From Duganella dendranthematis (GTDB lineage: Bacteria; Pseudomonadota; Gammaproteobacteria; Burkholderiales; Burkholderiaceae_D): 64,000 bases of DNA. The notes beneath the pieces were generated by a model, which saw only the letters and a program-made list of their open reading frames with translations, made no database searches and was not told where the DNA came from. Positions within the stretch are counted from its first letter, which is position 1. Every line of letters starts with the position of its first letter. This document shows, in pieces, positions 1-9,328 of this stretch. The position numbers and the translations under genes were made by a program. Location of the stretch: positions 2,356,001 to 2,420,000 of the forward strand of contig NZ_CP051684.1 in NCBI RefSeq assembly GCF_012849375.1. The letters run 5' to 3'.

Positions 1-803
1 GGCGCGTTGTCGACCCAGGTCCAGCCCCACGGCGCCAGCCAGATCCAGCGGCCGTCGCGGTACGGCGCCCAGTCCAGCGCCACATTGCGCGGGGTCCACA
101 GCGGGCCGTATTCGGCGTTCTCGACCCAGGTGCCGTTGCGGTCCAGCTCTTCATAACCGGTCATGCCGCTGGAAACAAAACGGGTGGTGGTGCTGTTGTC
201 GTAGCGGTCGCGGTCCTCGGACCAGATGTCGAAGCCGTCGCGGCGGGCCACGCTGGTGCGCACGTCTTCGCCGGTCACATCCACATGACGGCCGTTGCTG
301 ACCACCACCGACGAGCCGGCGCCATCCACCCGCGCGCTACCAGCCAGCAGGCTGATCTGGCTGGTGTCCGGCTGACGGTCAACGTCGACCCGCAAAACAC
401 CGGGTTCCAGCATGGTGATGCGGGCTTGCGGCGTGGTCAGTTCAAAGTCGCGCAGCAGGTCGGGGTTGCGCACGCGGATGCTGACGCTGCCGTAATTGAG
501 GCGCAAGCGCAGCAGGTCATCGTCCATGGCGGTGATTTCCAGGTCGGAGTCGCCATCCACCCGCACGGCGGTCGAGCCGACGCGAAATTCGGTGCGGGCG
601 CCGTTGGCCGTGTTGATGTGGTTGGCGGCCGTCACCGGCCAGTTCAGCGAGGCGCCGACCGGATCGCCATCCCCCACCAGCGTGACTTGCCCTTCGACGC
701 TGGAGATGCGGCCGACAATCGCCGGCGGATCTTCAGCCTGGGCCAACGCGGAAAAGCCGGCCAATGCGGCCAGCACGACGGTGTGGATAATCTTGCGGCT
801 CAT
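1..803 (-). CDS. FecR/DUF6600-type envelope protein, C-terminally cut by window edge
   Basis: The reverse strand is open from an ATG at 803 to the window edge, giving 267 residues without a stop. The first 23 residues (MSRKIIHTVVLAALAGFSALAQA) form a typical Sec signal peptide with an AQA cleavage site. Residues after about 28 (VGRISSVEGQVTLVGDG) look like a FecR-type beta-rich domain, ending near 'SNGRHVDVTGEDV'. Past about residue 200 the protein turns into the Trp/Tyr/Pro-rich stretch seen in DUF6600 proteins (EYGPLWTPRNVALDWAPYRD, then GRWIWLAPWGWTWVDNAP). Such proteins are exported or periplasmic and of unknown role. The family call rests on pattern memory; the C-terminus lies outside the window. 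Confidence 0.75.
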   Translation of the reverse strand, partial: MSRKIIHTVVLAALAGFSALAQAEDPPAIVGRISSVEGQVTLVGDGDPVGASLNWPVTAANHINTANGARTEFRVGSTAVRVDGDSDLEITAMDDDLLRLRLNYGSVSIRVRNPDLLRDFELTTPQARITMLEPGVLRVDVDRQPDTSQISLLAGSARVDGAGSSVVVSNGRHVDVTGEDVRTSVARRDGFDIWSEDRDRYDNSTTTRFVSSGMTGYEELDRNGTWVENAEYGPLWTPRNVALDWAPYRDGRWIWLAPWGWTWVDNA

Positions 804-885
804 GGCAGCGTCTCCTGTGGGTAATGCCTGAATAACGCCGCGCGCGCGAAACCGACGACAGCGGTTACAAATACTTGCAAACTTT

Positions 886-1524
886 CTAAGCCGCCGCGCC
901 ACCGCGTTTGACGAAGAACAGCGCCGCGCCGACCGCCATCAGCAGGCCGCCGAACACGCGGTTCTGCTTTTTAACGGCGCGGGCGTCGCGGAAAAAGCGC
1001 TGCATGGACGAAGCCAGGAAGGCGTAGCTGTGCATCACCACCAGGTCGATGCAGCACATCGTCACGGCCAGGATCAGCAGTTGTGGCAGCAGCGGCGACT
1101 TATCGGTAATAAATTGCGGCAGCACCGCCACCATGAAGATGATGCCCTTCGGGTTGGTGGCGTTGGTCAGGAAACCGGTCAGGAAGCGCTTTTTGACGGT
1201 CGGCACCACCACGGCGGCCTGCTGCTGTTCGCTGATGTGGACCTTGGCGCGCCACTGGCTCAGGCCGAGGTAGATCAGGTACAGCGCCCCCACCGTCTTG
1301 ACGATATTGAACGCCACTTCCGACGCCATCAGCAGCGAACCGACGCCGGCGCCGGCGATGAAGAACACCAGCAGCAAGCCGGTCTGCAAGCCAAGGATGG
1401 TGGCGCTGGCGCGGCGCACGCCATACGACAGGCCGTGCGACATCGACAACACGGCGCCCGAGCCCGGCGACACGGCAATAATGCAGGCAGCAACAAAGAA
1501 AGTGATCCAGGTGGCGAAGCTCAT
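886..1524 (-). CDS. LysE/RhtB family amino-acid exporter
   Basis: A 212-residue inner-membrane protein with the family hallmarks: an N-terminal helix (ATWITFFVAACIIAVSPGSG) containing the conserved PG(S/P)G turn, then 'SYGVRRASATILGLQTG' and a mid-protein 'FLTNATNPKGIIFMVAVLPQF' region matching the conserved NPK segment of LysE proteins. About six membrane segments are visible. I chose the ATG at 1524 (MSFATW) because the upstream in-frame codons (MLKLNKLNGIA) are not family-like. It probably exports amino acids or homoserine-lactone-like solutes. It faces the DUF808 gene across a 109-bp divergent gap. Substrate cannot be told from sequence. Confidence 0.85.
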   Translation of the reverse strand: MSFATWITFFVAACIIAVSPGSGAVLSMSHGLSYGVRRASATILGLQTGLLLVFFIAGAGVGSLLMASEVAFNIVKTVGALYLIYLGLSQWRAKVHISEQQQAAVVVPTVKKRFLTGFLTNATNPKGIIFMVAVLPQFITDKSPLLPQLLILAVTMCCIDLVVMHSYAFLASSMQRFFRDARAVKKQNRVFGGLLMAVGAALFFVKRGGAAA

Positions 1525-1633
1525 GGCGATTCCGTTTAATTTGTTTAACTTAAGCAATCATCATTGTAGCGGTATCGGGACGCGGCTTGCTTGGGTTAAT
1601 ATTGCCTGTCAAACCATACAAGGAGTACCCCCG

Positions 1634-2569
1634 ATGGCCGGTTCCAGCCTGTTAGCCCTGATCGACGATATCGCCTCCATCCTCGACGACGTCGCCCTGA
1701 TGAGCAAGGTGGCGGCCAAAAAAACCGCCGGCGTGCTGGGCGATGACCTGGCGCTCAACGCCCAGCAGGTGGCCGGCGTGCGCGCCGAGCGCGAATTGCC
1801 GGTGGTGTGGGCGGTCGGCGTCGGCTCGCTGAAGAACAAGGCCATCCTGGTGCCGGCGGCGCTGGCAATCAGCGCGTTTGCGCCTTGGGCCATCACGCCA
1901 CTGCTGATGGTGGGCGGCCTGTACCTGTGCTTTGAAGGCTTCGAGAAAATCGCCCACAGCCTGTTCCATAGCGGCGACGACGAACACAAGGCCGAGCTAC
2001 GCACGGCGCTGGCCAATCCCGAGGTCGACCTGGTGGCGCTGGAAAAAGAAAAAATCAAAGGCGCAGTGCGCACCGACTTTATCCTGTCGGCGGAAATCAT
2101 CGTCATCGCGCTCGGCACGGTGGCGACCGCGCCGTTTGCGCAGCAGGTGACGGTGGTGGTCGGCATCGCGCTGGTGATGACGGTCGGCGTGTACGGCCTG
2201 GTGGCGGCCATCGTCAAGATGGACGACGCCGGCCTGTATCTAAGCCAGCGCGGCGGCGCGGCCGTGCGCGCGCTGGGCCGGATGCTCCTGTCGGCGGCGC
2301 CGGTGCTGATGAAATTGCTGGGCGTGGTCGGCACAGTGGCCATGTTCATGGTCGGCGGCGGCATCCTGACCCACGGCCTGCCATTCGCCCACGACATCAT
2401 CCACCATGCCACCGAAGCCGTGGCCGCCACGCCTGCGGTGGGCGGACTGCTGGCCGTGATCGTCCCAAGCCTGCTGGACGCCGTCGCTGGCCTCATCGCT
2501 GGTGGCCTGGCGTTGGTGGTTGTCAACACGATCGGCAAGATCGTGCGCCTGGTCAAAAAGCCAGGCTGA
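1634..2569 (+). CDS. DUF808 (YedI-like) inner-membrane protein
   Basis: A 311-residue membrane protein of the DUF808/YedI family. It begins MAGSSLLALIDDIASILDDV and continues with MSKVAAKKTAGVLGDDLALN, the highly conserved N-terminus of this family. Hydrophobic segments follow (around residues 75-100, 150-200, 225-250 and 275-300) with the central 'LCFEGFEKIAHSLFH'. The ATG at 1634 is supported by AAGGAG at 1619-1624, ten bases upstream; the open frame extends further 5' but without family similarity. Function is unknown. It is divergent from the lysE-type gene and probably transcribed alone. Confidence 0.88.
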   Translation: MAGSSLLALIDDIASILDDVALMSKVAAKKTAGVLGDDLALNAQQVAGVRAERELPVVWAVGVGSLKNKAILVPAALAISAFAPWAITPLLMVGGLYLCFEGFEKIAHSLFHSGDDEHKAELRTALANPEVDLVALEKEKIKGAVRTDFILSAEIIVIALGTVATAPFAQQVTVVVGIALVMTVGVYGLVAAIVKMDDAGLYLSQRGGAAVRALGRMLLSAAPVLMKLLGVVGTVAMFMVGGGILTHGLPFAHDIIHHATEAVAATPAVGGLLAVIVPSLLDAVAGLIAGGLALVVVNTIGKIVRLVKKPG

Positions 2570-2635
2570 GTCTTCTGCTCTGATACGGAAGCGAGCGCCA
2601 GCGGGCCTCGCTTTCTCTATCGACAAGGCGCATCC

Positions 2636-2891
2636 ATGACTACCCCTTCCAGCGCCTTCATCGGCGCATCCTGGCTGGCCCTGATCGCCGGCGCCCTGAC
2701 CTATATGACCGGCCTGTGGAACGCCAGCATGGCGCTCAATGAAAAAGGTTACTACTTCGTCATCCTGATGTATGGCCTGTTTGCCGCCATCTCGCTGCAA
2801 AAATCCGTGCGCGACCGCAGTGAAGGCATCACTGTCGGCGGTGACCGTCCAGAAGAATGTGCGCGATCTGGCGTCCGTCCCTGACCAGTGA
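2636..2891 (+). pseudogene. yiaA-like two-domain membrane protein with internal deletion and frameshift
   Basis: The first 68 residues ([52 protein letters not shown]) match the first YiaAB domain of YiaA proteins. In this frame the end is unrelated ([17 protein letters not shown], stop 2884). From 2829 the next frame reads [20 protein letters not shown] and stops at 2889-2891, which is the expected C-terminus of the second YiaAB domain. About 40 codons of the second domain (its transmembrane part) are therefore missing and the tail is out of frame. The deletion lies close to the related stretches LQKSVRD and VQKNVRD. A one-domain product could still be made, so 'pseudogene' is an inference. 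Confidence 0.72.
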
Positions 2892-2942
2892 CCAGTCCGA
2901 AGCTCTCCCCGGCGGACGCCACACGCTCCAATCCGGGGAAAT

Positions 2943-2956
2943 TTGATCTAAATCAA
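2943..2956 (+). promoter_or_regulatory. FNR box upstream of aer-like gene
   Basis: TTGATCTAAATCAA is an exact match to the FNR/ANR consensus TTGAT-N4-ATCAA and lies 75 bp before the start codon of the chemoreceptor gene. Together with the fnr gene at 14730-15488 it suggests control by oxygen. Confidence 0.8.
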
Positions 2957-3031
2957 TAAATTCGACCGGGGGACTACGTAAACTGACCCTATTCATTGCG
3001 ATAAAGCAATAAAACACCGGCGGAGAGAGCT

Positions 3032-4666
3032 ATGCGCAACAACCAACCAGTCACCAACCGCGAAGTAGAAGTGTTGGACGACCAGGCCATCGTGTCGAAA
3101 ACTGACCTGAACGGCAACATCACTTATGTGAATCCTTACTTCACGCAAATCAGCGGCTTTGACGAGGAAGAGCTGTTGGGCGCTCCGCAAAACATCGTGC
3201 GCCATCCCGACATGCCGGCCGAAGCCTTCGCCGACCTGTGGGCCTCGCTCAAGGATGGCACGCCGTGGACCGGTTTCGTCAAGAACCGCTGCAAGAACGG
3301 CGACCATTACTGGGTCCGCGCCAACATCACGCCAATCCGTGAAAACGGCAAGACCATCGGCTATATGTCGGTGCGCGTCAAAGCCGAGCGCCACCAGATC
3401 GCCAAGGCCGAACAGGCCTACCGCGCGATCCGCACCGAAACCAATCACAACATCCGCATCAAGAACGGCCAGGTGATTCATCCGGGCTTCGCCAATCTGC
3501 TGTCGCGCCTGAGCCACGTGTCGCTCGGTTTCCGCATCTGGGCCGCCACCAGCGTGGTCAACGTGTTGCAGGTGCTGGTGTGCGCCGCCGCGCTGATGAA
3601 CGGCCATGCCGCCAACAGCTACGGCATCTTTGCCGCCACCTTCCTCGGCCTGCTGATCAACGTCTTCCTGTGGTACACGCTGCGCGTCTCGGTGCTGCAA
3701 CCGCTGGACCGTGCGCTGCACGGCGCGCGCCAGATCGCCGCCGGCGACCTGTCCGGCAGCTTCGACACCGAAGCCACCGACGAAGTGGGCCAGCTGCTGC
3801 GCGCCTTGCAGCAAATGAACAGCAACCTGATCGCCACCATCCGCGACGTCCGCGTCAACGTTGAAACCATGGCCGTGGCCACTCGCCAGATCGCCGCCGG
3901 CAATGCCGACTTGTCCGGCCGCACCGAAGCGCAAGCCGCCAGCCTGGAAGAAACCGCGTCGAGCGTCGAGCAGTTCTCGTCCACCGTCAAGCAGAACGCC
4001 GACAACTCCGAGCAAGCCAACAAGCTGGCGCAAAACGCCTCCGACGTCGCGGTGCAGGGCGGCGTGATCGTGGCCGACGTCATCGCCACCATGGACGAAA
4101 TCAACAACTCGTCGCGCAAGATCGTCGACATCATCGGCCTGATCGAAGGCATCGCCTTCCAGACCAACATCCTGGCGCTGAACGCCGCCGTGGAAGCGGC
4201 CCGTGCCGGTGAACAAGGCCGTGGCTTCGCGGTGGTCGCCGGCGAAGTGCGCAACCTGGCCCAGCGCAGCGCCACCGCCGCCAAGGACATCAAGAACCTG
4301 ATCGACGTCTCGGTCGGCAAGGTCAGCGCCGGCATGGTGCAGGTCGACCGCGCCGGCGCCACCATGAAGCAAGTGGTGGCCTCGGTGCAGCAAGTCACCG
4401 CCATCATGCGCGAAATCTCGGTCGCCTCGCACGAACAGAGTATCGGCGTCGACCAGGTCAACTCGGCCATCGCCCACATGGACCAGGTCACGCAGCAGAA
4501 CGCCGCGCTGGTCGAAGAGGCAGCCGCCGCCACCGCCAGCCTGGCGCTGGAAGCGGGCGGCCTGACACAAGCGGTCAGCCTGTTCAAGTTTGGTCCGGTC
4601 CGCACTGCACGCAGCGCCCGCCCGGCCGCGCCACAGTCATCCACCGTGAAACGCCTCGCAGCATAA
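3032..4666 (+). CDS. aer: Aer-type PAS methyl-accepting chemotaxis receptor
   Basis: A 544-residue chemoreceptor. Residues ~20-115 form a PAS domain with the Aer-like N-terminus ([44 protein letters not shown]), which in Aer binds FAD and senses redox state. Two hydrophobic stretches (~170-215) without a periplasmic loop anchor it, followed by HAMP ([20 protein letters not shown]) and a long cytoplasmic signalling domain with the hairpin tip around '[20 protein letters not shown]' and '[19 protein letters not shown]'. Likely role: aerotaxis/energy taxis by signalling to CheA/CheW. An FNR box precedes it and hemN follows after 3 bp, so it starts the microaerobic block. Confidence 0.9.
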   Translation: MRNNQPVTNREVEVLDDQAIVSKTDLNGNITYVNPYFTQISGFDEEELLGAPQNIVRHPDMPAEAFADLWASLKDGTPWTGFVKNRCKNGDHYWVRANITPIRENGKTIGYMSVRVKAERHQIAKAEQAYRAIRTETNHNIRIKNGQVIHPGFANLLSRLSHVSLGFRIWAATSVVNVLQVLVCAAALMNGHAANSYGIFAATFLGLLINVFLWYTLRVSVLQPLDRALHGARQIAAGDLSGSFDTEATDEVGQLLRALQQMNSNLIATIRDVRVNVETMAVATRQIAAGNADLSGRTEAQAASLEETASSVEQFSSTVKQNADNSEQANKLAQNASDVAVQGGVIVADVIATMDEINNSSRKIVDIIGLIEGIAFQTNILALNAAVEAARAGEQGRGFAVVAGEVRNLAQRSATAAKDIKNLIDVSVGKVSAGMVQVDRAGATMKQVVASVQQVTAIMREISVASHEQSIGVDQVNSAIAHMDQVTQQNAALVEEAAAATASLALEAGGLTQAVSLFKFGPVRTARSARPAAPQSSTVKRLAA

Positions 4667-4669
4667 ATT

Positions 4670-6082
4670 ATGAATACGCCTTTCCCACCCGTTGAATTTG
4701 ACGCCGCCATCATCACCAAGCTCAGTCAGTCGGGACCGCGCTACACCTCCTATCCGACTGCGGACCGCTTCCAAGGCGACTTCGGTTACAGCCAGTTCCT
4801 GGAAGCAGTGGCCGGCCTGCGTATGCGCCGCAGTCGCCGGCCCTTGTCGCTGTATATCCACATTCCGTTCTGCGATACGGTCTGCTACTACTGCGGCTGC
4901 AACAAGATCGTCACCAAGGATCACAGCAAGGCCGCTGTCTATCTCGGCTACCTGAAGCAGGAAATCGATATGCAGGGCCGCCTGTTCGACGGCATGGGCC
5001 AGATCGAGCAGCTGCACTTCGGCGGCGGCACGCCGACCTATTTGAGCGACAGGCAGATGGGCGACCTGATGGCGCACCTGCACGCCAACTTCGATTTCGC
5101 CGACGATGCGCACGGCGAGTATTCAATCGAGATCGATCCGCGCACGGTCAGCGTGGAGCGCGTGCACAGCCTGCGCGCGCAGGGCTTCAACCGCATCAGC
5201 CTGGGCGTGCAGGATTTCGATCCAGACGTGCAGAAGGCCGTCAACCGCATCCAGCCGGAAGCCGAAACCCGCGCCGTGATGGACGCCGCCCGCGCCGCCG
5301 GCTACCGCTCGATCAGCATCGACCTGATTTACGGCCTGCCGAAGCAGACCATGGCCAGCATGACGCAAACGCTGGACAAGGTGATCGACGCCTCGCCCGA
5401 CCGCATCGCGCTGTACAACTACGCGCACCTGCCGCACATCTTCAAGCCGCAGCGCCGCATCGCCGACGCCGACATGCCAACGCCGGCGGTCAAGCTGGAG
5501 CTACTGGCGATGTGCATCCAGCGCCTGTGCGACGCCGGCTACATCTACATCGGCATGGACCATTTCGCCAAGCCGGACGACGAACTGGCCGTGGCCCAGC
5601 GCCAGGGCCGTTTGCAGCGCAACTTCCAGGGCTATTCCACGCGCGCCGAATCGGAGCTGATTTCGTGCGGCGTTTCGGCCATCAGCGCGGTCGGCGCCAC
5701 CTACAGCCAGAACGAGAAAACGCTGGACGCGTACTACGCCAAGCTGGATGACGGCGTACTGCCGATCACGCGCGGCATCAAGATGGATAACGACGACCTG
5801 CTGCGCCGCATGGTGATCGGCAAGTTGATGTGCAATTTCGAGTTGTCGCTGTCGTCGATCGAACAGGGCTTTCCGATCAAGTTCCGCCAGTATTTTGCGG
5901 CGGAGCTGCAGAAGCTGAAGGCGTTTGAAGATGACGGCCTGCTGACCGTCGATGACGAATGGATTTCGGTGACGCCGAAAGGCCGTCTGCTGATCCGCAA
6001 TATCTGCATGGTGTTTGACCGTTACCTGGGCGTGGCGCAGGACATCGCGCCGCAACCGCTGCGCTACTCGAAGACCATCTGA
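4670..6082 (+). CDS. hemN: oxygen-independent coproporphyrinogen III oxidase HemN
   Basis: A 470-residue radical SAM enzyme that converts coproporphyrinogen III to protoporphyrinogen IX without oxygen in haem synthesis. The iron-sulfur motif CDTVCYYCGC (CxxxCxxCxC, residues ~66-75) follows the family signature 'YIHIPFC'. Further hallmarks are SGPRYTSYPTADRF near the N-terminus, 'HFGGGTPTYLS', 'EIDPRTV', 'NRISLGVQDFD' and 'GYIYIGMDHFAKPDDELA'. Length fits the family (about 455-475). It starts 3 bp after the chemoreceptor stop, so the two are probably cotranscribed from the FNR-controlled promoter, supplying haem for the cbb3 oxidase downstream. Confidence 0.96.
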   Translation: MNTPFPPVEFDAAIITKLSQSGPRYTSYPTADRFQGDFGYSQFLEAVAGLRMRRSRRPLSLYIHIPFCDTVCYYCGCNKIVTKDHSKAAVYLGYLKQEIDMQGRLFDGMGQIEQLHFGGGTPTYLSDRQMGDLMAHLHANFDFADDAHGEYSIEIDPRTVSVERVHSLRAQGFNRISLGVQDFDPDVQKAVNRIQPEAETRAVMDAARAAGYRSISIDLIYGLPKQTMASMTQTLDKVIDASPDRIALYNYAHLPHIFKPQRRIADADMPTPAVKLELLAMCIQRLCDAGYIYIGMDHFAKPDDELAVAQRQGRLQRNFQGYSTRAESELISCGVSAISAVGATYSQNEKTLDAYYAKLDDGVLPITRGIKMDNDDLLRRMVIGKLMCNFELSLSSIEQGFPIKFRQYFAAELQKLKAFEDDGLLTVDDEWISVTPKGRLLIRNICMVFDRYLGVAQDIAPQPLRYSKTI

Positions 6083-6089
6083 GGATGTC

Positions 6090-6890
6090 ATGAACGCCGC
6101 ACAGCTACTGCCAGTGTTTGTAGTCGGCCTGGCCGGCAGCATCCACTGCGTTGGCATGTGCGGCGGGATTGTGACGGCAATGTCGGCCACCGTGCGCAGC
6201 TCCCGCACCGTCATTCCGGCGCACGCGGGAATCCATGCCGAGTATCCGCTCAGGCGTTCCATGGGTTCCCGCGTGCGCGGGAACGACGTGTCGCTGGTAC
6301 TCGCCTACAACGCCGGCCGCATCAGCAGCTACATGCTGGCTGGCGGCTTGGCCGGCGGCCTGGCCAGCGGCGCCCGCAACATGGCAGCGGTGGCCGGCAT
6401 CCAACTCGGCCTCTACTGGCTGGCCAACCTGATGCTGGTCGCCCTCGGCCTCTACCTGATGAATGCCTGGCGCGGCCTGGCGGTACTGGAGCAGGGCGGC
6501 CGCGTACTGTGGCAGCGCGCCCAGCCGCTGATCGCCCCCGCCATGAAAACCCTGATGCCAGCCGACACCGCGCCAAAGTCCTGCGCCCTCGGCGCGCTCT
6601 GGGGCTGGCTCCCCTGCGGCATGGTCTACAGCGTGCTGACCACCGCCCTGCTCAGCGGCTCGGCCGCCGACGGCGCCGCGCTGATGCTGGCCTTCGGCCT
6701 CGGCACGCTGCCGATGCTGACCGGCCTCGGAATGCTCGGCGCGCGTCTGCAACAAGCCATGCAGCGCCGCCAGGTCCGCATCGCCTGCGGCCTGCTGGTG
6801 CTGGCCTTCGGCGTCCTCGGGCTTGCCCGCGCAGCGGGAGGCGTCACGCCCGAATGGATGGAAATGCTATGCCTCACACCACACCCTTGA
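6090..6890 (+). CDS. SafE/TauE-like (DsbD-like) membrane protein of the cbb3 assembly cluster
   Basis: A 266-residue polytopic membrane protein of the 'sulfite exporter TauE/SafE' (UreH/CcoH-cluster) type commonly found next to ccoI. It starts at 6090 (MNAAQLLPVFVVGLAGSIH), 7 bp after hemN; 'GSIHCVGMCGGIVTA' carries the paired Cys motif and 'WGWLPCGMVYSVL' the second conserved cysteine, suggesting metal (copper) or thiol handling during oxidase maturation. Residues ~41-66 (VIPAHAGIH ... SRVRGND) are encoded by an inserted palindromic repeat that keeps frame. The start of ccoI overlaps its last 22 bp. Function beyond a cbb3-assembly link is inferred. Confidence 0.85.
   Translation: MNAAQLLPVFVVGLAGSIHCVGMCGGIVTAMSATVRSSRTVIPAHAGIHAEYPLRRSMGSRVRGNDVSLVLAYNAGRISSYMLAGGLAGGLASGARNMAAVAGIQLGLYWLANLMLVALGLYLMNAWRGLAVLEQGGRVLWQRAQPLIAPAMKTLMPADTAPKSCALGALWGWLPCGMVYSVLTTALLSGSAADGAALMLAFGLGTLPMLTGLGMLGARLQQAMQRRQVRIACGLLVLAFGVLGLARAAGGVTPEWMEMLCLTPHP
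6210..6287. repeat. 78-bp REP/MITE-like palindromic element inside the SafE-like gene
   Basis: The left arm GTCATTCCGGCGCACGCGGG (continuing AATCCATG) and the right arm CATGGGTTCCCGCGTGCGCG (continuing GGAACGAC) are inverted copies of about 28 bp with a few mismatches, separated by ~22 bp. The core ATTCC..GCGCACGCGGGAAT is the kind of dispersed palindrome whose translation (IPAHAGIH / SRVRGND) litters many proteobacterial proteomes. At 78 bp it adds exactly 26 codons and does not break the host gene. Confidence 0.8.
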
Positions 6891-9328
6891 ACGCCCTGGC
6901 GCCAGCGCCGTGCTTCCACTGCGGCCAGACGCTGCCCGACGTGGTGGATAACGCCTGGGCAGTCACCATCGCTGGCGAACCGCACACCATGTGCTGCCCC
7001 GGCTGCGCGGCGGTGGCGCAAACCATCGTCGACCTGGGCCAGGAAAACTACTACCGCGACCGCACCGCCTACGCCGCCAGCGCCGACGGCGCGCAGCAGC
7101 TGCCGCCGGAACTGCAACTGTACGACAACGCCGACCCGCGCTTCGCGCTCGATGAAGACAGCCGCGAATCGACCTTCACGGTGGAAGGCATCCGCTGCGC
7201 CGCCTGCGTGTGGCTGATCGAAAACCGGCTGGCGCGCGTACCCGGCGTCGACAGCGCACAGCTCAACGTCGCCACCGAAAAACTCTACGTACGCTGGCGC
7301 AGTGACCAATGCCAGCCCGGCGACATCCTCGGCGCGCTGCACACCATCGGCTACGCCGCCTATCCCTACGAGGCCGACCGCCACGCCGGCCAGCAACAGC
7401 GCGCCGCCAAGACGCTGGGCCGCCAGCTGTTCGTCGCCGGCCTGTCGATGATGCAGGTGATGATGTACGTCGCTCCATCCTACCTGGCGCACGACGACGG
7501 TACGCTGGACGACAGCATGGCGTCGCTGATGCGCTGGGCCAGCCTGCTGCTGACGATGCCCGCGATCTGCTACTCGGCGCTGCCTTTCTGGCGCGGCGCC
7601 GTCACCAGCCTGCGCGCGCGCGCACTGGGCATGGACGTGCCGGTGGCCTTGGGCATCGCCGCCGCGTTTGGCGCCAGCGTCATCGCCACCTTCACCGGCA
7701 AGGGCGAGGTGTGGTTCGACTCGGTGACCATGTTCATTTTCCTGCTGCTGTGCAGCCGCTACCTGGAATTGCGCGCGCGCCGCAAGGCCGGTGCCGCATT
7801 GGAACGCTTGCAGCACGCGCTGCCGGCATCGGCCTCGCTGCTGGAGAACTATCCGGCCAGCCGCGCCGCCACCATCGTGCGCGCGGCGTCGCTGGCTGTG
7901 GATAACATCATACTTATCAAGCCCGGTGAGGCGGTGGCCGCCGACAGCATCATCATCGAAGGCCGCACCTCGCTCGACCTGTCGCTGTTGAGCGGCGAGA
8001 GCATACCGGTGCCGAAGAGCACCGGCGACGTCATTCCCGGCGGCGCCATCAACGCCGGCAGCATGATACTGGCGCGCGTGATGCGCAAGGCGCAGGACAG
8101 CACCTTGTCCGACCTGGTGAAACTGATCAACCGCGCCGGCGGCGAAAAGCCGCACATCGCGCTGTGGGCCGACCGCGTGGCCGCGTATTTCGTCGCAGGC
8201 CTGCTGCTGTTTGCGCTGGCCGCTTTCAGCTTCTGGTTCTGGCACGACGGCAGCATCGCGCGCGCCTGGCCGATTGCGATTGCGGTGCTGGTGGTGTCCT
8301 GTCCATGCGCGCTGTCGCTGGCCACGCCGACCGCATTGGCAGCGGCCACCGACAACCTGCTCAGGCAAGGCGTGCTGGTGACCGGCCCGCAAACGCTGGA
8401 GACCCTGCACCGCACCACCCACGTGGTGCTGGATAAAACCGGCACGCTGACCTGGGGCCGGCCGGTGCTGCAAGGAATACAGGAACTGGGCGCGATGCGC
8501 GCCGACTTTTGCCTGCAAGTGGCGGCCGCGCTGGAAGCCGGCAGTGCGCACCCGTTGGCGCTCGCCATCATCAGTGCCGCCGACGAAGCAGGGCGGCACA
8601 ACTGGAGCGCCGTCGCGCTGACCGAAACCGCCGGCTGCGGCCTGGAAGGCACGGTGCACAATCGCCGCTACCGCTTGGGCAGCGCACAGTTCGTGGCCGG
8701 CATTGCCGGGCTGGCGCCGGAACGCACAGTGGCCGATGGCGTGACGCCGATCTATCTCGGCGTCGAAGGCCAGTGGCTGGCCTGCCTGCAGTTGCACGAC
8801 GGCTTGCGGCCCGATGCGCAGGACACGGTCGACTACTTCCGCCGGCGCGGCAAGACGGTGGTGCTGGTCAGCGGCGACGATGACGTGCTGGCGCGCCGCG
8901 TCGGCGACCAGCTGGGCATCGAAACCACGGTCGGCGGCTACCTGCCGGCCGACAAACTCAATTTCGTGCAGCAGATGCAGCGGCGCGGCTGCGTGGTGAC
9001 CATGATCGGCGACGGCATCAACGACGCCGCCGTGCTCGGCGCGGCCGACGTCTCGTTTGCCATGGGCAGCGGCGCCGCACTGGCGCAAGCGCACGCTGAC
9101 GCGGTGCTGCTCAACGGCCGCCTTGGCGCGGTGGCGGACAGCGCGCGCGTGGCCGAGCGCACCATGCGCATCATCCGCCAGAATCTGGGCTGGGCCACGG
9201 TCTACAACGTGGTCGCCATTCCGGCGGCGGCGATGGGCTTGCTCAATCCGTGGTTGTCCGGCGTCGGCATGGCGCTCAGTTCGGCGGTGGTGGTGCTCAA
9301 CGCGCTGCGGCTCAGAAAGGCCGCTTGA
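6869..9328 (+). CDS. ccoI: CcoI/FixI P1B-type copper ATPase for cbb3 oxidase assembly
   Basis: An 819-residue heavy-metal P-type ATPase. Order: N-terminal Cys region (CFHCGQTLP, MCCPGCAAVAQ), an HMA domain (GIRCAACVWLIE, ~residue 108), eight membrane helices, actuator motif 'LSGES', the metal-transport motif CPC in 'VVSCPCALSLATP', phosphorylation site DKTGTLT, 'SAHPLALAI' and hinge 'GDGINDAAVLG'. The CPC motif plus position in the cco cluster identify CcoI, which exports Cu to the periplasmic side for the CcoN CuB centre. The start at 6869 (MPHTTPLN) overlaps the previous gene; an ATG at 6854 is an alternative. It ends in a TGATG overlap with ccoS. Confidence 0.94.
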   Translation: MPHTTPLNALAPAPCFHCGQTLPDVVDNAWAVTIAGEPHTMCCPGCAAVAQTIVDLGQENYYRDRTAYAASADGAQQLPPELQLYDNADPRFALDEDSRESTFTVEGIRCAACVWLIENRLARVPGVDSAQLNVATEKLYVRWRSDQCQPGDILGALHTIGYAAYPYEADRHAGQQQRAAKTLGRQLFVAGLSMMQVMMYVAPSYLAHDDGTLDDSMASLMRWASLLLTMPAICYSALPFWRGAVTSLRARALGMDVPVALGIAAAFGASVIATFTGKGEVWFDSVTMFIFLLLCSRYLELRARRKAGAALERLQHALPASASLLENYPASRAATIVRAASLAVDNIILIKPGEAVAADSIIIEGRTSLDLSLLSGESIPVPKSTGDVIPGGAINAGSMILARVMRKAQDSTLSDLVKLINRAGGEKPHIALWADRVAAYFVAGLLLFALAAFSFWFWHDGSIARAWPIAIAVLVVSCPCALSLATPTALAAATDNLLRQGVLVTGPQTLETLHRTTHVVLDKTGTLTWGRPVLQGIQELGAMRADFCLQVAAALEAGSAHPLALAIISAADEAGRHNWSAVALTETAGCGLEGTVHNRRYRLGSAQFVAGIAGLAPERTVADGVTPIYLGVEGQWLACLQLHDGLRPDAQDTVDYFRRRGKTVVLVSGDDDVLARRVGDQLGIETTVGGYLPADKLNFVQQMQRRGCVVTMIGDGINDAAVLGAADVSFAMGSGAALAQAHADAVLLNGRLGAVADSARVAERTMRIIRQNLGWATVYNVVAIPAAAMGLLNPWLSGVGMALSSAVVVLNALRLRKAA

